This document shows, in pieces, positions 62,027-64,000 of a stretch of DNA of 64,000 nucleotides. The notes under the pieces are model-generated. The model saw only the letters and a list, made by a program, of their open reading frames with translations, had not been told where the DNA came from and did no database searches. The stretch is from the NCBI GenBank assembly GCA_900554565.1, contig USHX01000004.1, forward strand, positions 1-64,000, written 5' to 3'. A program made the translations under genes and the position numbers. How positions within the stretch are numbered: the first letter of the stretch is position 1; the number at the start of each line of letters is the position of its first letter. This DNA comes from an uncultured Clostridium sp. (GTDB lineage: Bacteria; Bacillota; Clostridia; TANB77; CAG-508).

Positions 62027-63161
62027 CTATTTTTTTGCACTTGCTCTTGAAATATTTAACAATATTCCCATTTCACATAGTAATATAAATAGTGCCGTTC
62101 CACCGGTAGCTAAAAAACGGTAATGGCATTCCTGTTGCTGGCATTGATGATGTTACAACAGCTACATTTATAATTACTTGTATTGCAACTAAAGTTGTTA
62201 TTCCCACTGCAATTAAACTTCCAAACATGTCTGGTGCTCTCATTGCTATTAATATTCCACGCCAAATAAATATTGCAAATAATATTAATACAACTGCACA
62301 ACCAACAAATCCTAATTCTTCTCCTAAAATTGAGAATATAAAATCATTGTGTGGTTCTGGTATGTATAAAAATTTTTGTTTACTTTCTCCTAATCCTGCA
62401 CCAAATAGTCCTCCTGAACCTATTGCATACAAACTTTGTATTACTTGCCAACCATCTCCTGTTGCATCTTTCCATGGGTCTAAAAATGTTACAACTCTTT
62501 GTAAACGGTATGGTTCTTTTACTATTAAGAATATCATTGCAGGTAATCCAGCTATTCCACCTGTTGCAAGGAAGTGCCAAAATTTACAACCAGCCATTAT
62601 CATCATCATTGAACAAATTGTTATTATTACTATTGATGCACTAAAGTGTGGTTCTAGTAATAAAAGCCCAATAATTGGTGCTAAAAAGCACATATGCTTT
62701 ATAAATCCTTTTCCGTAATCTTGTAACTCATCTCTATTTTTTACTAATATTCCTGCATAAAAAATTATCATTAATATTTTTACCATTTCAGATGGTTGCA
62801 CAGATATTGCATCTGTTAAATATATCCATCTTTTGGCTCCATTAATTGTTTTTCCTGCAATTAAAACTAATGCTAAAAGTATTAATGAAATCCACCATGC
62901 ATGTTTATAAAATTTTTGGTAAAATCTATAATCAACTTTTGAAATAAACCACATTGCTGCAAGCCCTATTACAGCAAATAGTAATTGCTTTGAAAAAAAT
63001 GCATAACTGTTTCCTGTTTCTGATAGTGCTGATGGCGAACTTGCTGATAAAACCATGGTTAAACCTATTGCTAATAACAATAAAATTGTTATTAGCAATG
63101 TGAAATCTATTGGATTATTTACAAAACTTGAAAAACTTTTTTCTTTTTTCTTTTTTGCCAT
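62027..63161 (-). CDS. ftsW: FtsW/SpoVE peptidoglycan polymerase, +1 frameshift at CGG
   Basis: This SEDS-family polymerase shows about ten helices and the motifs PSEMVKILMIIF, EPHFSASIVI (catalytic Asp is Glu/His-flanked variant), EPHNDFIFSILGEELGF and GMPLPFFSY. At that last motif an in-frame CGG gives RWNGTIYITM and a stop. Skipping the C restores SYGGTALFILLCEMGILLNISRASAKK, the conserved final helix of the family. The joined product is 377 residues, the usual length. Its stop at 62027 is 18 bases before the murG ATG. It lies between mraY and murG. It could be SpoVE, FtsW or both functions. Confidence 0.92.
62102..62108 (-). other. +1 frameshift site of ftsW (TAC CGG T)
   Basis: Minus-strand AGC TAC CGG TGG. 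Skipping the C (complement of G at 62105) gives TAC GGT GGA ACG GCA, the conserved S-Y-G-G-T-A of SEDS proteins. The unshifted frame stops 10 codons after CGG. The site is 26 codons from the true C-terminus. Confidence 0.88.
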
Positions 63162-63204
63162 TTTGCTTCCTTCCTTAACTTTTGTTTTTTATTCTATTAT
63201 AATT

Positions 63205-64000
63205 CTATATTATCTTTAGTCCGATTATGCATAATACTAATGTTATTACACTAAACACTATTACAACTTTACTTTCTTTCCAACCTGAAAGTTCAAAGTG
63301 ATGATGTATTGGTGTCATTTTGAAAACCCTGTTTCCTGTCTTTTTAAAATATGTTACTTGGATAATAACTGATAAAGTTTCAATTACTGGTATTAACGCA
63401 ATTACTAATAATATAAGTGGCATTTTTAAATAAAGTGCCATTGCTGATATTACTCCACCTAGTAATAATGAACCTGTGTCTCCCATAAATACTTTTGCTG
63501 GATGTAAATTAAACATTAAGAATCCAAGTGTTGCTCCTATTACTATACTTCCTAATATTGAAATTCCCATTTCACTTTGTGTTATTCCTATTATTGTTAA
63601 GCATGTTATTATAATTGCACAAACACTAGATGAAAGTCCATCAATTCCATCTGTTAAGTTTACTGCATTTGTTGTTCCAAGTATTACTAAAATTGCAAAT
63701 GGTATATATATGTATAATGGTAAATTTATATATTGTTTTACAATTGGTATGTATGTGTCTGTTCCAATGTGTAATCCATAAACTAAATATATTACATATG
63801 CTACAGAAATTATTAATAATCCTAGCATTTTATATTTTGGTTTTAAACCTTCTGTATTTTTTAATACTAATTTTTTGAAGTCATCTATAAATCCTATTAG
63901 TCCAAATCCTAATGTTAGTAACAAAATAGGTACTACTTTGTGTGCTACTTCACTTTGACCATTTAAGGTTAAATATACATATGTTCCTGTTACAACTAGT
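63205..64000 (-). CDS. mraY: Phospho-N-acetylmuramoyl-pentapeptide-transferase (5' end outside window)
   Basis: This gene makes lipid I from UDP-MurNAc-pentapeptide. The open frame runs to the window edge; the N-terminal part lies beyond 64000. Visible motifs include GLIGFIDDFKKLVLKNTEGLKPKYK, NLTDGIDGLSSSV (the Mg-binding DG-I-DG), FMGDTGSLLLGGVI and PIHHHFELSGWKESKVV (the HHH motif). About 265 residues are visible out of some 320. ftsW follows 44 bases downstream with no murD in between, although mraY-murD-ftsW-murG is the usual order. Confidence 0.96.
   Translation of the reverse strand, partial: LVVTGTYVYLTLNGQSEVAHKVVPILLLTLGFGLIGFIDDFKKLVLKNTEGLKPKYKMLGLLIISVAYVIYLVYGLHIGTDTYIPIVKQYINLPLYIYIPFAILVILGTTNAVNLTDGIDGLSSSVCAIIITCLTIIGITQSEMGISILGSIVIGATLGFLMFNLHPAKVFMGDTGSLLLGGVISAMALYLKMPLILLVIALIPVIETLSVIIQVTYFKKTGNRVFKMTPIHHHFELSGWKESKVVIVFSVITLVLCIIGLKII

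Noticed and set aside
12230..62108. CGG reassigned to another amino acid (as in some Firmicutes) as the explanation.
   Set aside because: Reading CGG as any amino acid keeps the frame, which ends at a stop within 6-13 codons at all five sites. Only a one-base skip restores the proteins.
12230..62108. A prfB-like internal Shine-Dalgarno as a common stimulator at the five sites.
   Set aside because: Only the second truA site has a close AGAGGAG upstream (dnaG has AGAGG further away). The others have none, and no shared downstream hairpin is seen.
12230..62108. Random sequencing errors.
   Set aside because: Not fully excluded, but frame-blind errors should also hit GG in other codon positions, give -1 shifts and fall in intergenic DNA. 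All five create CGG exactly at glycine codons.
1..64000. CRISPR arrays, insertion sequences and prophage genes.
   Set aside because: No regular spaced repeats, transposase ORFs or phage structural genes were found; only the Rpn remnant and palindromic elements suggest mobile DNA.

Overview
The window is chromosomal DNA of a low-GC, endospore-forming, anaerobic member of the Firmicutes, most likely an uncultured Clostridia lineage. Coding is AT-rich, arginine is mostly AGA, and Shine-Dalgarno sites are strong (AAGGAG type). The spore genes (bofA, bofC, yunB, sipL-like, veg, yabG, spoIIID) and a four-subunit pyruvate:ferredoxin oxidoreductase support the assignment. Nothing here looks like a prophage or a complete integrative element.

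Layout. 0-4 kb: the end of an agrBD peptide-signalling locus, a tRNA-Met gene, a dehydrogenase, a decayed Rpn nuclease gene and mtnN. 4.3-7.1 kb: a glmS ribozyme and glmS, then bofA and yaaL. 7.2-11.6 kb: a lone VirD4/TraG-type ATPase, a heavy-metal permease and two poorly known proteins. 11.6-22 kb: truA, cdaA, a pyrimidine phosphorylase, rnhB, a pilin-like protein, htrA, clpE and pgsA. 22-32 kb: bofC, comEC, an NlpC/P60 hydrolase, rplM-rpsI, and the spore cluster yunB-sipL-veg-yabG with spoIIID nearby. 32-46 kb: a GNAT enzyme, an FAD protein, a cysteine desulfurase, a patatin, a WG-repeat protein, a CorC/CNNM protein, a toxin-antitoxin pair, a sortase with a thioester surface protein, a two-component system and MscS. 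46-52 kb: the macromolecular-synthesis group dnaG-rpoD, plus proS and scpB. 52-60 kb: porCDAB-type genes, a flippase-like protein, a ferredoxin, ricT-holB and lepB. 60-64 kb: the cell-wall cluster mraY-ftsW-murG and a sensor kinase.

Main discovery. Four housekeeping or spore genes (truA twice, yunB, dnaG, ftsW) are interrupted by the same event. Each time, an in-frame CGG codon is followed by A or T, and the frame is restored by skipping the C, so that GGA or GGT is read as a glycine expected at that position. My manual check of every CGG in the annotated genes found no in-frame CGG anywhere else; the many other CGG triplets are out of frame. CGG therefore behaves as an unassigned codon that triggers +1 frameshifting, as a recurrent decoding system and not as random gene decay. 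The genuinely decayed Rpn pseudogene has frameshifts unrelated to CGG. A sequencing artefact cannot be excluded from one sequence, but it would have to be blind to everything except glycine codons.

Other notable items are two inverted copies of a 120-bp structured element with compensatory base changes, a second nested palindromic element, a surface protein whose LPVTG signal stops before its membrane anchor, and a cell-wall cluster in which ftsW directly follows mraY with no murD between.
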